DNA of 64,000 nt from Chlamydiales bacterium (GTDB lineage Bacteria > Chlamydiota > Chlamydiia > Chlamydiales > JAAKFR01): NCBI GenBank assembly GCA_024233495.1, contig JACKPM010000001.1, positions 1-64,000 of the forward strand, in the 5' to 3' direction. A program made the translations under genes and the position numbers. The notes beneath the pieces are model-generated. The model searched no databases, was not told the origin of the DNA, and saw only the letters and a list, made by a program, of their open reading frames with translations. Positions 1-9,057 of the stretch are shown one piece after another (the stretch's first letter is position 1; the number at the start of each line of letters is the position of its first letter).

Positions 1-35
1 ATGAATTTGTAAAATTTTCAACTGATTTGACTATA
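1..35. repeat. Right end of a family-B MITE
   Basis: The first 35 bases match, with one mismatch, the right terminal inverted repeat of the complete element at 13622-13783. The rest of this copy lies outside the window. It ends in ACTATA, 122 bases before the first gene. The stretch 36-157 holds no other recognisable feature. Confidence 0.7.
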
Positions 36-157
36 AGCGCGTTGGTGATGTAAAGAGAGAAGAGCAGCTTCAGAGCAAACAAACAAATCTAAATCCACTA
101 AATCATATAATCGCTTCAGTTGGACTATATCCCTCTTTTTGCTACTGTCAATGCACC

Positions 158-1990
158 ATGTCTGAGCGTTTAAAGAGGATCTATCGAGAAGTTTACGATG
201 TCACGATTCCTGACCTTGACTACTTCTTGCGTCAAATCGACTGTCGCGATGGATGCCCTGTCAACACGGATGGAAGGGGTTACATGCTTGCGATTCACGC
301 GGGCAACCTTGTTGAGGGATATCGTATCGCTAGAGGTCCTAATCCTTTTGCCTCTATTTGTGGCATTATCTGTGGTGCGCCGTGCGAGATTGCGTGCAGA
401 CGGGATCGTGTCGACAAGACGTTAACTATTCGCGCACAAAAGCGCTATTTGGATGAGTGGTGGGGTCTTGACAAAGAGGCGCACATCAAGTCTTTAGAGT
501 TCAGCTTTTCCCGCGGCTCTACTTCGCCAAGTCCAAATGGCTTGAGAGTGGCGTGTGTGGGCGCTGGTGTGGCGTCGATGACGTGTGCACACGACCTTTT
601 GCGCTTGGGCTATCAAGTGGATGTGTATGAGCAAATGCCTCTCCCAGGGGGACTTTTAGTATATGGTGTTCCAAACTATCGGCTGAAAAATGAGGTCGCA
701 ATCAACGAGTGTCACGCAATTGAGTATTTGGGTGCCAAAGTGTTTTACAACACGAAGGTGGGGCGAGACATCACGTTGACCCAGCTGCAAGAGAAGTATG
801 ATGCGCTCTTCATTGGCAATGGGTTATGGAAGAGCCGCGACATCCCCATTCCTGATTTTCAAGAGCCCGACATTATTCGGGGCATCGAGTACTTGCGCGT
901 GTTGTGCAACAACGAGAAGTGGAAGATTGGCAAGAACGTTGTAGTGATTGGGGGAGGAAACGTGGCCTTTGACGTAGCGCGCTCTTCTGTGCGCAACGGC
1001 GCTGAGAAAGTAGTGATGGTGTGCTTGGAGTCGCGCGATGAGCAGACTGCGGATGAGTTTGAAATTGAAGATGGGATGGAAGAAGGGGTAGAGATTGTCA
1101 ACCGCGTTGGCCCTGTTGGGGTAGAGCGCAATGCCAGAGGAGAAGTTGCAGGGATTCGGCTACAGCGCGTGCGCTCTCTTTTTGATGCAGATGGCCGCTT
1201 TTCCCCTGACTTTATTCCGGATACTGAATTTGTGATTCCGTGTGACACAATTGCACTAGCGATTGGACAGTCAATGGAGATGAGCATCTTTAACGGGTGG
1301 GATAAAAAAGATGAGCTTGTGATTGAGCGAGGTATCATCAAGACGGAAAGAAAGACGTGTCGCACGACGGTGAAAGGTGTGTATGCTGGGGGGGATGCAG
1401 CGTTTGGACCGAAGTTGTTTATCGATGCAGTGAAGCATGGGCAAGAAGCGGCGCTTTCAATTGATCAAGATTTGCGAGGAACCCGCCCCTACAAAGAATT
1501 TCTCGGCGAGTTTGTTACGATTCCACCAATGCGTGACAAAGCGTATTTGCGCGAGGTGTGGGCACTTCCCACAATGCAGCCTGTGCACAAGCGCAAAAAC
1601 AATATGGATTTAGTGGAAAACAACTACACGCCTGAGCAAGTGCATACGCAAGCAAGTCGCTGCTTGCAGTGTCATATTTCCCCTGTTTTTGACGGTTCAT
1701 TGTGCATTAAGTGCAATGGTTGTGTTGACGTCTGTCCAACGAACTGTTTAAAGCAGGTTTCTCTCTCACAGATGAATCTCGACCAAGGTGTGGGCAATTT
1801 GCGCTCAGCAATTGACAACTACTATGGAGTGAATTCGAAAGATTTGAGTGACGAAGAGCTCGACATGTTAGGAACAGCGATGTTGAAAGATGAAGATTTA
1901 TGTATTCGGTGTGGTCTTTGCGCTGAGAAGTGTCCCACACAAGCTGTGACAATGGATGTGATGAACTACTCTTTTCGGTGGATAGGGTAG
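158..1990 (+). CDS. GltD-like FAD/NAD(P) oxidoreductase with two 4Fe-4S clusters
   Basis: The 610-residue protein resembles the glutamate synthase small subunit/NADPH-dependent oxidoreductase family. Six cysteines in the N-terminal Fer4_20-type domain (C29, C33, C68, C72, C76, C80) can bind Fe-S clusters. An FAD-binding GAGVAS loop lies near residue 134, a second nucleotide-binding GGGNVAF loop near 263, and a C-terminal GGDAAFGP flavin motif follows. The C-terminus carries two ferredoxin-type sites, CIKCNGCVDVCP near 515 and CIRCGLCAEKCP near 582. No large glutamate synthase subunit is adjacent. The next genes encode a CcoS-like protein, Rieske protein and cytochrome b, so a role passing electrons from NAD(P)H into the respiratory chain is the likely job; this is inferred from context. 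The ATG start is the first in frame, and no strong ribosome site is seen. Confidence 0.85.
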   Translation: MSERLKRIYREVYDVTIPDLDYFLRQIDCRDGCPVNTDGRGYMLAIHAGNLVEGYRIARGPNPFASICGIICGAPCEIACRRDRVDKTLTIRAQKRYLDEWWGLDKEAHIKSLEFSFSRGSTSPSPNGLRVACVGAGVASMTCAHDLLRLGYQVDVYEQMPLPGGLLVYGVPNYRLKNEVAINECHAIEYLGAKVFYNTKVGRDITLTQLQEKYDALFIGNGLWKSRDIPIPDFQEPDIIRGIEYLRVLCNNEKWKIGKNVVVIGGGNVAFDVARSSVRNGAEKVVMVCLESRDEQTADEFEIEDGMEEGVEIVNRVGPVGVERNARGEVAGIRLQRVRSLFDADGRFSPDFIPDTEFVIPCDTIALAIGQSMEMSIFNGWDKKDELVIERGIIKTERKTCRTTVKGVYAGGDAAFGPKLFIDAVKHGQEAALSIDQDLRGTRPYKEFLGEFVTIPPMRDKAYLREVWALPTMQPVHKRKNNMDLVENNYTPEQVHTQASRCLQCHISPVFDGSLCIKCNGCVDVCPTNCLKQVSLSQMNLDQGVGNLRSAIDNYYGVNSKDLSDEELDMLGTAMLKDEDLCIRCGLCAEKCPTQAVTMDVMNYSFRWIG

Positions 1991-2145
1991 TGGAGATTTT
2001 GTGTTTTGTGTTATTTTCTCTCTTTGCTGGTGCGTGCGCTCTCACAATCTTTCTGTGGCAACTAAAGAAAGGGCAATTTGAGGATATGGAAGAGACAAAG
2101 TATCAGATCTTTCGAGAGGATGACGATGCCGAAATATCGAAATAG
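1990..2145 (+). CDS. CcoS/FixS-like cbb3 oxidase maturation protein
   Basis: A 51-residue protein starting with GTG, whose first base is the last base of the preceding stop codon. It has one membrane segment (residues 4-24) followed by FLWQLKKGQFEDMEETKYQI and an acidic tail. This pattern matches the CcoS/FixS family, whose members have a W-x5-GQF-(D/E)D core after a single helix. CcoS is needed for cofactor insertion into cbb3-type cytochrome oxidase. The matching oxidase subunits lie 5.5 kb downstream in the same direction. Its position between an oxidoreductase and a Rieske gene is unusual, as ccoS normally follows ccoI. No CcoI or CcoG gene is in the window. Confidence 0.75.
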   Translation: MEILCFVLFSLFAGACALTIFLWQLKKGQFEDMEETKYQIFREDDDAEISK

Positions 2146-2623
2146 TTTAGACATAAGCAAAAAAAAAATGTCGCGCCGAAAGTTTTTGGCTCTTTGCGGA
2201 TGGGGCGCTGTTGCAGGTGTGGGTAGTGTTTTAGCTGCTGCAATGGGAGGCTTCCTCTATCCTAACGCATTGAAAATTCCTCCCAGCGTCTTCTCTTTAG
2301 GACGTCCTAACGATGTTCTCAACTCAGAGGGGCGTGTGTTTATCCCTCTTCAAAAGGTGTTTGTAGAGGTATTCCGCGGACGTGTGCGCTGCATGACGGC
2401 GATTTGCACCCATTTAGGCTGCACAGTGAATGCTGTGGAGGTTGGGTACAAATGTCCATGCCACGGCTCCACCTATGATTTAGAGGGAAAAAATACTGGA
2501 GGGCCAGCCCCATTGCCTCTCGTCTATTTTCAAGTTTACAAAGGGGCTTCGGGGGAGTTGTTAGTGGACAAGAGTCGGCAGATTCAAGTGCCGGCAGAAG
2601 CGTGGTATAGTCCGAAGGCGTGA
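2126..2623 (+). CDS. Rieske 2Fe-2S protein, Tat-exported
   Basis: The 165-residue protein has a twin-arginine signal (SRRKFL, about residues 16-21) followed by a hydrophobic helix. The cluster motifs CTHLGC (residues 94-99) and CPCHGS (110-115) supply two Cys and two His ligands for a Rieske cluster. It is the iron-sulfur subunit of a bc-type quinol oxidising complex, anchored in the cytoplasmic membrane and facing the periplasm. The chosen ATG is preceded by GAGAGG at good spacing and overlaps the upstream ccoS-like gene by 20 bases. A longer reading from 2078 would run through ccoS. Tat export fits with the tatA-tatC pair at 17.6-18.5 kb. Confidence 0.9.
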   Translation: MPKYRNSLDISKKKMSRRKFLALCGWGAVAGVGSVLAAAMGGFLYPNALKIPPSVFSLGRPNDVLNSEGRVFIPLQKVFVEVFRGRVRCMTAICTHLGCTVNAVEVGYKCPCHGSTYDLEGKNTGGPAPLPLVYFQVYKGASGELLVDKSRQIQVPAEAWYSPKA

Positions 2624-2624
2624 G

Positions 2625-3953
2625 ATGGCGAAGTTCAAAGGGCAAGAGAAAAAAGGGTTTTGGCGTACACTAGAGAGTTTGCCTGCAGAGTTTGTGCGTT
2701 CGATTTTTCGACACAACTATCCGAATAATGATGTGGACCGTTCCGAAGTGGTCTTCAAAAACTTTTTTCTCCACATCCACCCAGTGAAATGTCACAAAAC
2801 AGTTGTTGATCCCTTTCACACATTAGGCCTTGGCGTGATCACTACAAGTCTTTTTTTTCTTCTTGTGATTACGGGTGTGGTGTTAATGTTTTTCTACGTT
2901 CCCGCTGTTGACCGCGCCTATGACATTTTGGTCGACTGGTTGGATACTACCCCTTTCGCAATGATGTGGCGCAATATTCACAGGTGGAGCGCTCAACTCA
3001 TGGTACTCTTTGTTTTTTTGCATATGAGCCGCGTTTTCTACATGGGTGCATACAAGGGACCACGTAAATTCAACTGGGTGATTGGGGTGATGTTGATGGT
3101 GATCACCCTCTTCATGTCATTCACAGGTTACTTGTTGCCTTGGGATCAGCTCGCCTTTTGGGCGATTACAGTTGGTTCTGAGATTGCTGGCTATGTGCCA
3201 GGCATTCCAGGTATGCAATACAACATCAATAAGCTGATGCTGTTGGGTTCGACGACGGTAGGGCAAGATGCGTTGATCCGCTTCTATGTTTTACATGTGA
3301 TGGTATTGCCAGGGCTTTTAGGCACACTTTTGGGAGTACACTTTTGGCGTATTCGAAAGGATGGCGGTTTAGCAAGACCTCCTGATAGGTGGCGTCCCGA
3401 CCCTTACCGTGTTGTTCAGCGCTCTGACACAAAAGAGTCATTTGCCCCAGGTGTGCGCCGCACATATGGGTTGATGGAGCTTGTGCGCGGCTCAAACACG
3501 ACGGTGGATCGCGGACCTGAGAATCACATTTTCACCTGGCCCCACCTTTTACGCGCAGAGCTTGTTGTCTTCTTAGTGACCACAGCGCTAGTTGTGCTCC
3601 TATCTCTTTTTATCGATGCTCCACTTGAAGAGATTGCAAACCCATCGAAGCCAACGAACCCTGCGAAGGCACCGTGGTACTTCTTAGGCTTGCAGGAGAT
3701 GGTGGCGTACAACGCCTTTTGGGGTGGTGTGGGCATTCCCACACTTATCATCATTGGTCTTGCGGCAATTCCTTACTTTGACCGCAATCCTTATGGGGAG
3801 GGTGTGTGGTTTCATAGAAGTCGCTATTTTGCGATTTTCCTCTACACTACATTCATGACTATTCAAGGTCTCTTAGTGATTGTGGGGGTCTTCTTTCGAG
3901 GGCCCAACTGGGGGTGGATCTGGCCTTGGACGGAGAACTTTGCTCGACATTGA
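2625..3953 (+). CDS. Cytochrome b of a bc-type complex, fused b6/subunit-IV form
   Basis: A 442-residue membrane protein starting one base after the Rieske stop codon. The first half carries heme-binding histidines in two helices (NIHRWSAQ with FLHMSR, and YVLHVMVLPG with GVHFWRIRKDG) and the GYLLPWDQLAFWA segment of the quinol oxidation site. The second half contains APWYFLGLQEM, which corresponds to the PEWY region at the quinol site but with Ala-Pro-Trp-Tyr. About eight membrane helices are visible. With the Rieske protein it would oxidise quinol and pass electrons to the adjacent multiheme cytochrome. Classical Chlamydiaceae are known for a cytochrome bd oxidase and lack a bc complex, so this gene is noteworthy. 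Confidence 0.92.
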   Translation: MAKFKGQEKKGFWRTLESLPAEFVRSIFRHNYPNNDVDRSEVVFKNFFLHIHPVKCHKTVVDPFHTLGLGVITTSLFFLLVITGVVLMFFYVPAVDRAYDILVDWLDTTPFAMMWRNIHRWSAQLMVLFVFLHMSRVFYMGAYKGPRKFNWVIGVMLMVITLFMSFTGYLLPWDQLAFWAITVGSEIAGYVPGIPGMQYNINKLMLLGSTTVGQDALIRFYVLHVMVLPGLLGTLLGVHFWRIRKDGGLARPPDRWRPDPYRVVQRSDTKESFAPGVRRTYGLMELVRGSNTTVDRGPENHIFTWPHLLRAELVVFLVTTALVVLLSLFIDAPLEEIANPSKPTNPAKAPWYFLGLQEMVAYNAFWGGVGIPTLIIIGLAAIPYFDRNPYGEGVWFHRSRYFAIFLYTTFMTIQGLLVIVGVFFRGPNWGWIWPWTENFARH

Positions 3954-6900
3954 AATATCAAGACTTCTACCAGTATACGCTTCTTCTTTTTGCCGCTGTG
4001 GTGCTCTTTGCGATTGGCGCTTTCGTCTACAAAGAACTCTTTCCAGAGTACAAAGAATATCAATACGCCTACAAGAAGCTTGAGAAGATCCGCAGTGAAG
4101 AGACAGGCGAGAAACCTGCCCCTTTCCATATGGGTATCAAGCAGATCCTCATTCCAGATCCTCAAAATGGTCCTGAGCTGATCGATCGCTGCACATCATG
4201 CCACGTCGCCATGAACCTAGAGCACTTTTCGCCAACGCGTGTTGCTCTCGATGTGAATGCCAATCCCATGATCGACGTAGAGGGGAATCCTGTTTTAGAG
4301 CCCAACCCCGACTACGTCTGGAACAAAGTGCCGCCGCATAGCGATCTGCGCAAGTATGAAGGGGCTTTGCAAATGCACCCGTTGATTGGGTCGGAGACAA
4401 AGCCATTCGAGCACCACCCAATGGATGAGTATGGCTGCACGGTTTGTCATAGCGGAAATGGACGCGCTCTTGTTGTAGAGCGCGCACATGGCCCGATCAA
4501 AGATGGAGAGTATCACCCAGCTGACTCAGGACACAAACCGCAGTTTCTTGAAAAAGATGAGAAAAACGACCCTAAATTTGCCTCGCATTACAACAACAAA
4601 CCGGGACACGACCTCGTCTTCCAAACAACACCTCTTTTGACAGGGCCGCTCATGGTGGCAAAGTGCATGCAGTGCCACCAAACATTCAGTGGAGAGATTG
4701 CCTCTGCTGTGGAGAAGGTGAACCTCTTTGAGAAGCGGAAAAAAGAGCAACTCGAGATTTTGGAAAAGGGGGCTGAGGATGAAAAAAAGGCGCTCATCGC
4801 ATTGCTCAACTTACACCGCCTCATTCAAAATGAGGGGCAAGAGAAGACAGAAAAGTGGCTAGGAGCTCAACTTGGCAATCCTTCTCTTTCTCCCACTAAA
4901 CTCGACGCTTACTCAGGTCAGCTCACCTTCCTCAAAGAGCATAGAGACATTGAGAAAGCGACAATGCGCATTGTGGGCACGCAAAAGTCTACTCTCTATC
5001 TTTTGGAAAAAGCAAAGGAAGCTAAGAGCGAGCAGGAGATTGCTAACTTCGTTTCTGCGTTCCTTGTGAAACATCAAGCGCAAGGGGGCTGGTATGAGAA
5101 ACAAGAGCGCATTCAAAAAGAGACAAAAACAGTGGAGCACTTTGAAGGGGCCAAAGAGCCGCTTATGCTCGCCGTGCAAGATAAAGAGGTGGTGGATGGG
5201 CTGAAGACGCATCTTGACGCGCTTTTTGCACACTATCAAAGGGGAAAAGAGCTTTATGTTTCGCAAGGATGTTACGCGTGTCACCGCATAGCTGGTTTTT
5301 CTCGCGCAAGTGTGGGGCCAGAGCTCACACAGATTGGGCTATCGTATCCATGGTTTGTGAAAGAGTCAATTGTGTGGCCACAAGCCGACCTCCCCTCTTC
5401 CACTATGCCAAATTTCCAACTCGATCATGAAGAGGTCGCGGATCTCATGGCATTTTTGATGGCGCAAACAAAAGAGCGCAAAGTGGTCTCAGAAGTGGAT
5501 CACCAAGTTTCGCTCGCGGCTTGGGAAGCGGGTGAGAAATTGCCTTGGGAGAAGCCGATCTCCCCTCCCGACATTCACAACTTGAGCTTTGGGCAGATGG
5601 TGTATGCAACAGAAGGCTGCGCCTCTTGCCACAAGCTAGAAGGGTTCGATACAGGTGTGACAACGACAGATCCTGACTGGTTCTACCAAACCTTCCCCGA
5701 AAGAATTTTGGGGTCGGCGCTTGCGCAGAAAGTGCTAGAAGTGGGCGAAGCGATTGACCAAAAGATTGAAGAGAAGGGGCATGACACCGTGCTTGCCAAA
5801 GTAGAGGCGCACGATCCAGAACTCATTCCAGGCTTCTATCCCAACTTCAAGTTTGCGGGACGTGCACAAAATCACGCTCTTTCTGGCGAGGCGCTTGCAC
5901 AATACAAGAGACGTTTGCGCAAAGTGCTCATGCTCTACATCAAGCAATACGGCCTTGGGCGGGATATTGCGCCGCCACTGAATTGGGCAGGTGTTTACCG
6001 TGACGATGCGTGGCTGCTTGGCCACTTCCATAACCCCGCTGCCTATACAGCACGCTCACTCATGCCAGTGATGCCGTTTGATGATACGAAATTCTATGCC
6101 CTCAACTACATGTTGAAGACAATGGGAGCGCAAAACCGCGAAACATTGCAACAGCTGTGGAGTGGTGGCTTTAATTCTCCGCAGGCGTATGACCTTTTGT
6201 GCTCAACGTGTCACGGTTCACACAGACAAGGGAACGGCGTCATTGCGGAGTGGATCTATCCTGTGCCGAAAAACTTGCGCAACCCCGTCTTCTTGCGCAA
6301 CCTCACTAAAGAGCGCGCAATTGACTCGATCATGCATGGTGTAGATGGCACACCAATGCCTCCATGGGGTGAAGGTGTGCTCACAGAAGGCCAAGTGACG
6401 CAACTCGTTGACTGGCTCTACCAAGGACTCCCCTCCTCACCTCGAGCCGAAATGAAAGAGGATTACGAGAAGTGGCACTACTCTGTGCAAGATGTTGTAG
6501 ACGAAATGGTGAAGGAAAACGACCTCTTGCAGCCAGTACCCACCCCTCCCTCTGTGCACGGCTACTTTGAGCAACAACCGGGACACGGTCCTGACAAAGA
6601 GCTCTACTACATTCGGGATGAGTATTATACCCAGAGCAATCTCAATGAGATTCGCCCTTTCTACAACATCAACTGCGCTGTGTGTCATGGCAAAGAGGGA
6701 ACAGGAGCTGGTCTACGCGCCACCTCAATGGTGGAAGCAAAGCCACGCATGTTCACTAACCTCCCTTGGATCCAAACGCGCGATGACTTACGTTTGATTC
6801 GTTCGATCAAATACGGCGTTCCAGGCACTGCAATGACGCCGTGGGGAGACCAAACTACCTCAAAACAACGCATGCAGCTCACGCTCCTCATCCGCGCCTT

Positions 6901-7408
6901 CACGCGCGCCTCTGTGGAAAGAGAAAAGCTTGGAGAGGTGCTCTACAACACCTTTGATACAAAAATTATTGCTCTCGAAGAGGCGCGCATCCCCAACTAC
7001 ACTGAGCTCCAGGCCCTCGAAGAGAAACTCAAAAAAGCGACATGTGAAGAGCTGCCCCAGCTCCATCAAGAGATTGCCGAGAAAAGAGCAAACGACAACA
7101 ATTTTGTTGAAAAGATAGCTCATCTCCACTCTGAGCAAGAGCTTTTCCAAAGCGTCGGTTCTCAACTCATTGCCAAAGAGGTGCCGATGAGTAATTTCTA
7201 CCTCTATATGGAGACGTGTGACCCTCAAGACCTCGAATTGACGCTTCACTACATCGATAGCAAAATAGAAGAATATAAACAAAAACTTGAAAAAGTAGGC
7301 ATCAATACAGCAGATCCCCTCTTAGACAAACCTGCTCAAGAAATTATCGAACTTCAAAGAGGCTTTATCAATCTTAAAGCAAAGTTAATGACTATTTTCT
7401 TCCAATAA
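3914..7408 (+). CDS. Seven-heme membrane-anchored cytochrome c
   Basis: The 1164-residue protein has one N-terminal membrane helix (about residues 20-42) and seven CxxCH heme c sites: CTSCH 93, CTVCH 175, CMQCH 251, CYACH 453, CASCH 569, CSTCH 763 and CAVCH 921. Lysine/glutamate-rich helical stretches lie between hemes three and four and in the last 200 residues. The middle and C-terminal hemes sit in mono-heme cytochrome c-like domains with candidate methionine ligands (for example TMPNF, TPMPPWG and TAMTPWG). It is placed to take electrons from the bc complex and deliver them to the cbb3 oxidase, replacing cytochrome c1 and the diheme CcoP. The GTG start overlaps cytochrome b by 40 bases. 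A TTG at 3950, overlapping its stop codon by 4 bases, is an equally good alternative. Confidence 0.88.
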   Translation: MDLALDGELCSTLKYQDFYQYTLLLFAAVVLFAIGAFVYKELFPEYKEYQYAYKKLEKIRSEETGEKPAPFHMGIKQILIPDPQNGPELIDRCTSCHVAMNLEHFSPTRVALDVNANPMIDVEGNPVLEPNPDYVWNKVPPHSDLRKYEGALQMHPLIGSETKPFEHHPMDEYGCTVCHSGNGRALVVERAHGPIKDGEYHPADSGHKPQFLEKDEKNDPKFASHYNNKPGHDLVFQTTPLLTGPLMVAKCMQCHQTFSGEIASAVEKVNLFEKRKKEQLEILEKGAEDEKKALIALLNLHRLIQNEGQEKTEKWLGAQLGNPSLSPTKLDAYSGQLTFLKEHRDIEKATMRIVGTQKSTLYLLEKAKEAKSEQEIANFVSAFLVKHQAQGGWYEKQERIQKETKTVEHFEGAKEPLMLAVQDKEVVDGLKTHLDALFAHYQRGKELYVSQGCYACHRIAGFSRASVGPELTQIGLSYPWFVKESIVWPQADLPSSTMPNFQLDHEEVADLMAFLMAQTKERKVVSEVDHQVSLAAWEAGEKLPWEKPISPPDIHNLSFGQMVYATEGCASCHKLEGFDTGVTTTDPDWFYQTFPERILGSALAQKVLEVGEAIDQKIEEKGHDTVLAKVEAHDPELIPGFYPNFKFAGRAQNHALSGEALAQYKRRLRKVLMLYIKQYGLGRDIAPPLNWAGVYRDDAWLLGHFHNPAAYTARSLMPVMPFDDTKFYALNYMLKTMGAQNRETLQQLWSGGFNSPQAYDLLCSTCHGSHRQGNGVIAEWIYPVPKNLRNPVFLRNLTKERAIDSIMHGVDGTPMPPWGEGVLTEGQVTQLVDWLYQGLPSSPRAEMKEDYEKWHYSVQDVVDEMVKENDLLQPVPTPPSVHGYFEQQPGHGPDKELYYIRDEYYTQSNLNEIRPFYNINCAVCHGKEGTGAGLRATSMVEAKPRMFTNLPWIQTRDDLRLIRSIKYGVPGTAMTPWGDQTTSKQRMQLTLLIRAFTRASVEREKLGEVLYNTFDTKIIALEEARIPNYTELQALEEKLKKATCEELPQLHQEIAEKRANDNNFVEKIAHLHSEQELFQSVGSQLIAKEVPMSNFYLYMETCDPQDLELTLHYIDSKIEEYKQKLEKVGINTADPLLDKPAQEIIELQRGFINLKAKLMTIFFQ

Positions 7409-7577
7409 CTTTATAATTTTGGCCTTAACAGTAAGCTGGATAAGAAATGACAAATCCTGCGAATGGTCGCGAGCAGATCTCCCTTATCAATAAGAAGTTT
7501 AAGGGGTGTATAGTCAAATCGGGGCTGTGTTTCCTGACTTTGATTTATCTTTAAATCACTATCCCGCCGGCGCAGAA

Positions 7578-7606
7578 TTTACATAGTCTAAAGATCCATT
7601 CATAGA
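7578..7606 (+). promoter_or_regulatory. Candidate promoter upstream of ccoN
   Basis: The 209-base gap between the multiheme cytochrome and ccoN contains TTTACA, a 17-base spacer and CATAGA, ending 11 bases before the ccoN start. The gap also has a 36-codon reading frame at 7447-7557 of doubtful meaning, and the 14-base string TATAGTCAAATCGG at about 7508, which equals the tip of the family-B MITE. The oxidase genes may therefore have their own promoter. This is a pattern match only. Confidence 0.3.
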
Positions 7607-7617
7607 AAAAGAAAAGT

Positions 7618-9057
7618 TTGTTACAGTGTTTCTCCGTGAATGAAGCTGTTGTCTATGATGATCGTCCTGTGAAGCAAATGCTCTACCCAGCACTCTGCTT
7701 TTTGCTAGTTGGATTACTTGTCGCTATCTACATCTCTATAAATGGCTTCCTTATTCCTGACTATTTCTCAGGGCAGTACATCACCTTTGGAAGAATTCGC
7801 CCCGTGCATGTGGGAGTAGTGACGCTTTTGTGGCTCCTTTCTGCTGACATGGGGCTCGTCTACTATTTTGTGCCCCGTTTGTGTGGGGTCCCACTTTGGA
7901 GCTACAAGTTAGCTACCGTAACAAGTTGGATTTGGTGGGTGAGTTTGATCATTGGCGTTTTCTCCTTCCCTTTTGGCACTAACTTTGGATGGGAGTATGC
8001 GGAGCTGCCGATGACTGTTGCCCGTATCTTCCCTGTAAAACTCCTTGTCTTCATTGCATGGGCACTTTTTGCAGTGAATCTCTTCATGACAATCTTTAGG
8101 CGCAAATACAAGAAAATGTACGTCTCGCTTTGGTATGTGATGGCGACTCTTTTGTGGACCACCGTTGTTTATTTCGTGGGGAACTTTTTCATCGAGTGGG
8201 TCCCACGTGGCATTTCACGCGTGAACACAAACTTCTTTTTCGTGCACAACTTGGTGGGACTCATTTTTACACCACTCGGTTTGGCAACTGCATATTACTT
8301 CATTCCTAAAATTGTAAAACGCCCGCTTTACAGCCATACGTTGTCAATGGTGGGATTTTGGTCGATCGCTTTTGTCTATGCGTGGATTGGCGCGCATCAC
8401 ATGTTGCATGGACCTGAGTCTCAGTGGCTACAGACAACCAGTATCATTTTTTCAATGTGGTTGATTATTCCAGTTTGGACGGTGGTGACCAATTTCTTTG
8501 GAACGATGAGGGGAAATTGGGATGCGTATAGTAAGAGTCCAGCTTTGCGTTTTCTAGTGGTTGGGGTCGCTTTTTATTTAATTGTCTGTTTGCAGGGGTC
8601 GTTACAATCTTTGCGCAATGTGAATGAGGTGATTTCGAAGACGGACTGGATCATTGGGCATGCACACATGGCGCTTTTGGGGACGTTTACGTTTTTTGCG
8701 ATTGGGGGTGTCTATTACACAGTTCCGCGCATTATCAAGAAACCTCTTTGGTCAGAGAAGTTAGCAGATTGGCATTTCACTTTGGCATTCACTGGTTCTG
8801 TTTTGATGTTTGTGGTGCTATGGATTGGGGGATTTAAGCAGGGATTGCAGTGGGCGAGTTGGGGCACAGGAAGTAATTATGCGCAGTATCACGACAATTT
8901 AAGTACTCTTCCCTTTCTGCGGACTGTGGAAGAGATGTGGTGGTGGTGGTTTTGGCGCACAATCAGTGGTGTTTTGATCTTTGCGGGGTGTGCGATTTTC
9001 GTGTACAACATTTTCAACTCAGTGATTTTGGAGAGAGTGTCACATGAAAAAGCTTGA
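7618..9057 (+). CDS. ccoN: cbb3-type cytochrome c oxidase subunit I
   Basis: The 479-residue protein with about twelve membrane helices is the catalytic heme-copper subunit. Visible signatures are VHVGVVTLLW (low-spin heme His), FFVHNLVGL (CuB His, in place of the usual GHN), the YAWIGAHHMLHG segment with the CuB histidine pair and the crosslinked tyrosine typical of cbb3 enzymes, and WIIGHAHMALLG (heme histidines). It reduces oxygen to water in the cytoplasmic membrane. The reading frame begins with TTG. A GTG at 7636 is an alternative start, and neither has a strong ribosome site. The 3' end overlaps ccoO by 14 bases. Confidence 0.93.
   Translation: MLQCFSVNEAVVYDDRPVKQMLYPALCFLLVGLLVAIYISINGFLIPDYFSGQYITFGRIRPVHVGVVTLLWLLSADMGLVYYFVPRLCGVPLWSYKLATVTSWIWWVSLIIGVFSFPFGTNFGWEYAELPMTVARIFPVKLLVFIAWALFAVNLFMTIFRRKYKKMYVSLWYVMATLLWTTVVYFVGNFFIEWVPRGISRVNTNFFFVHNLVGLIFTPLGLATAYYFIPKIVKRPLYSHTLSMVGFWSIAFVYAWIGAHHMLHGPESQWLQTTSIIFSMWLIIPVWTVVTNFFGTMRGNWDAYSKSPALRFLVVGVAFYLIVCLQGSLQSLRNVNEVISKTDWIIGHAHMALLGTFTFFAIGGVYYTVPRIIKKPLWSEKLADWHFTLAFTGSVLMFVVLWIGGFKQGLQWASWGTGSNYAQYHDNLSTLPFLRTVEEMWWWWFWRTISGVLIFAGCAIFVYNIFNSVILERVSHEKA

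Noticed and set aside
7447..7557. 36-codon frame between the multiheme cytochrome and ccoN
   Set aside because: No ribosome site, and it includes a MITE-tip string; too short to support without conservation.
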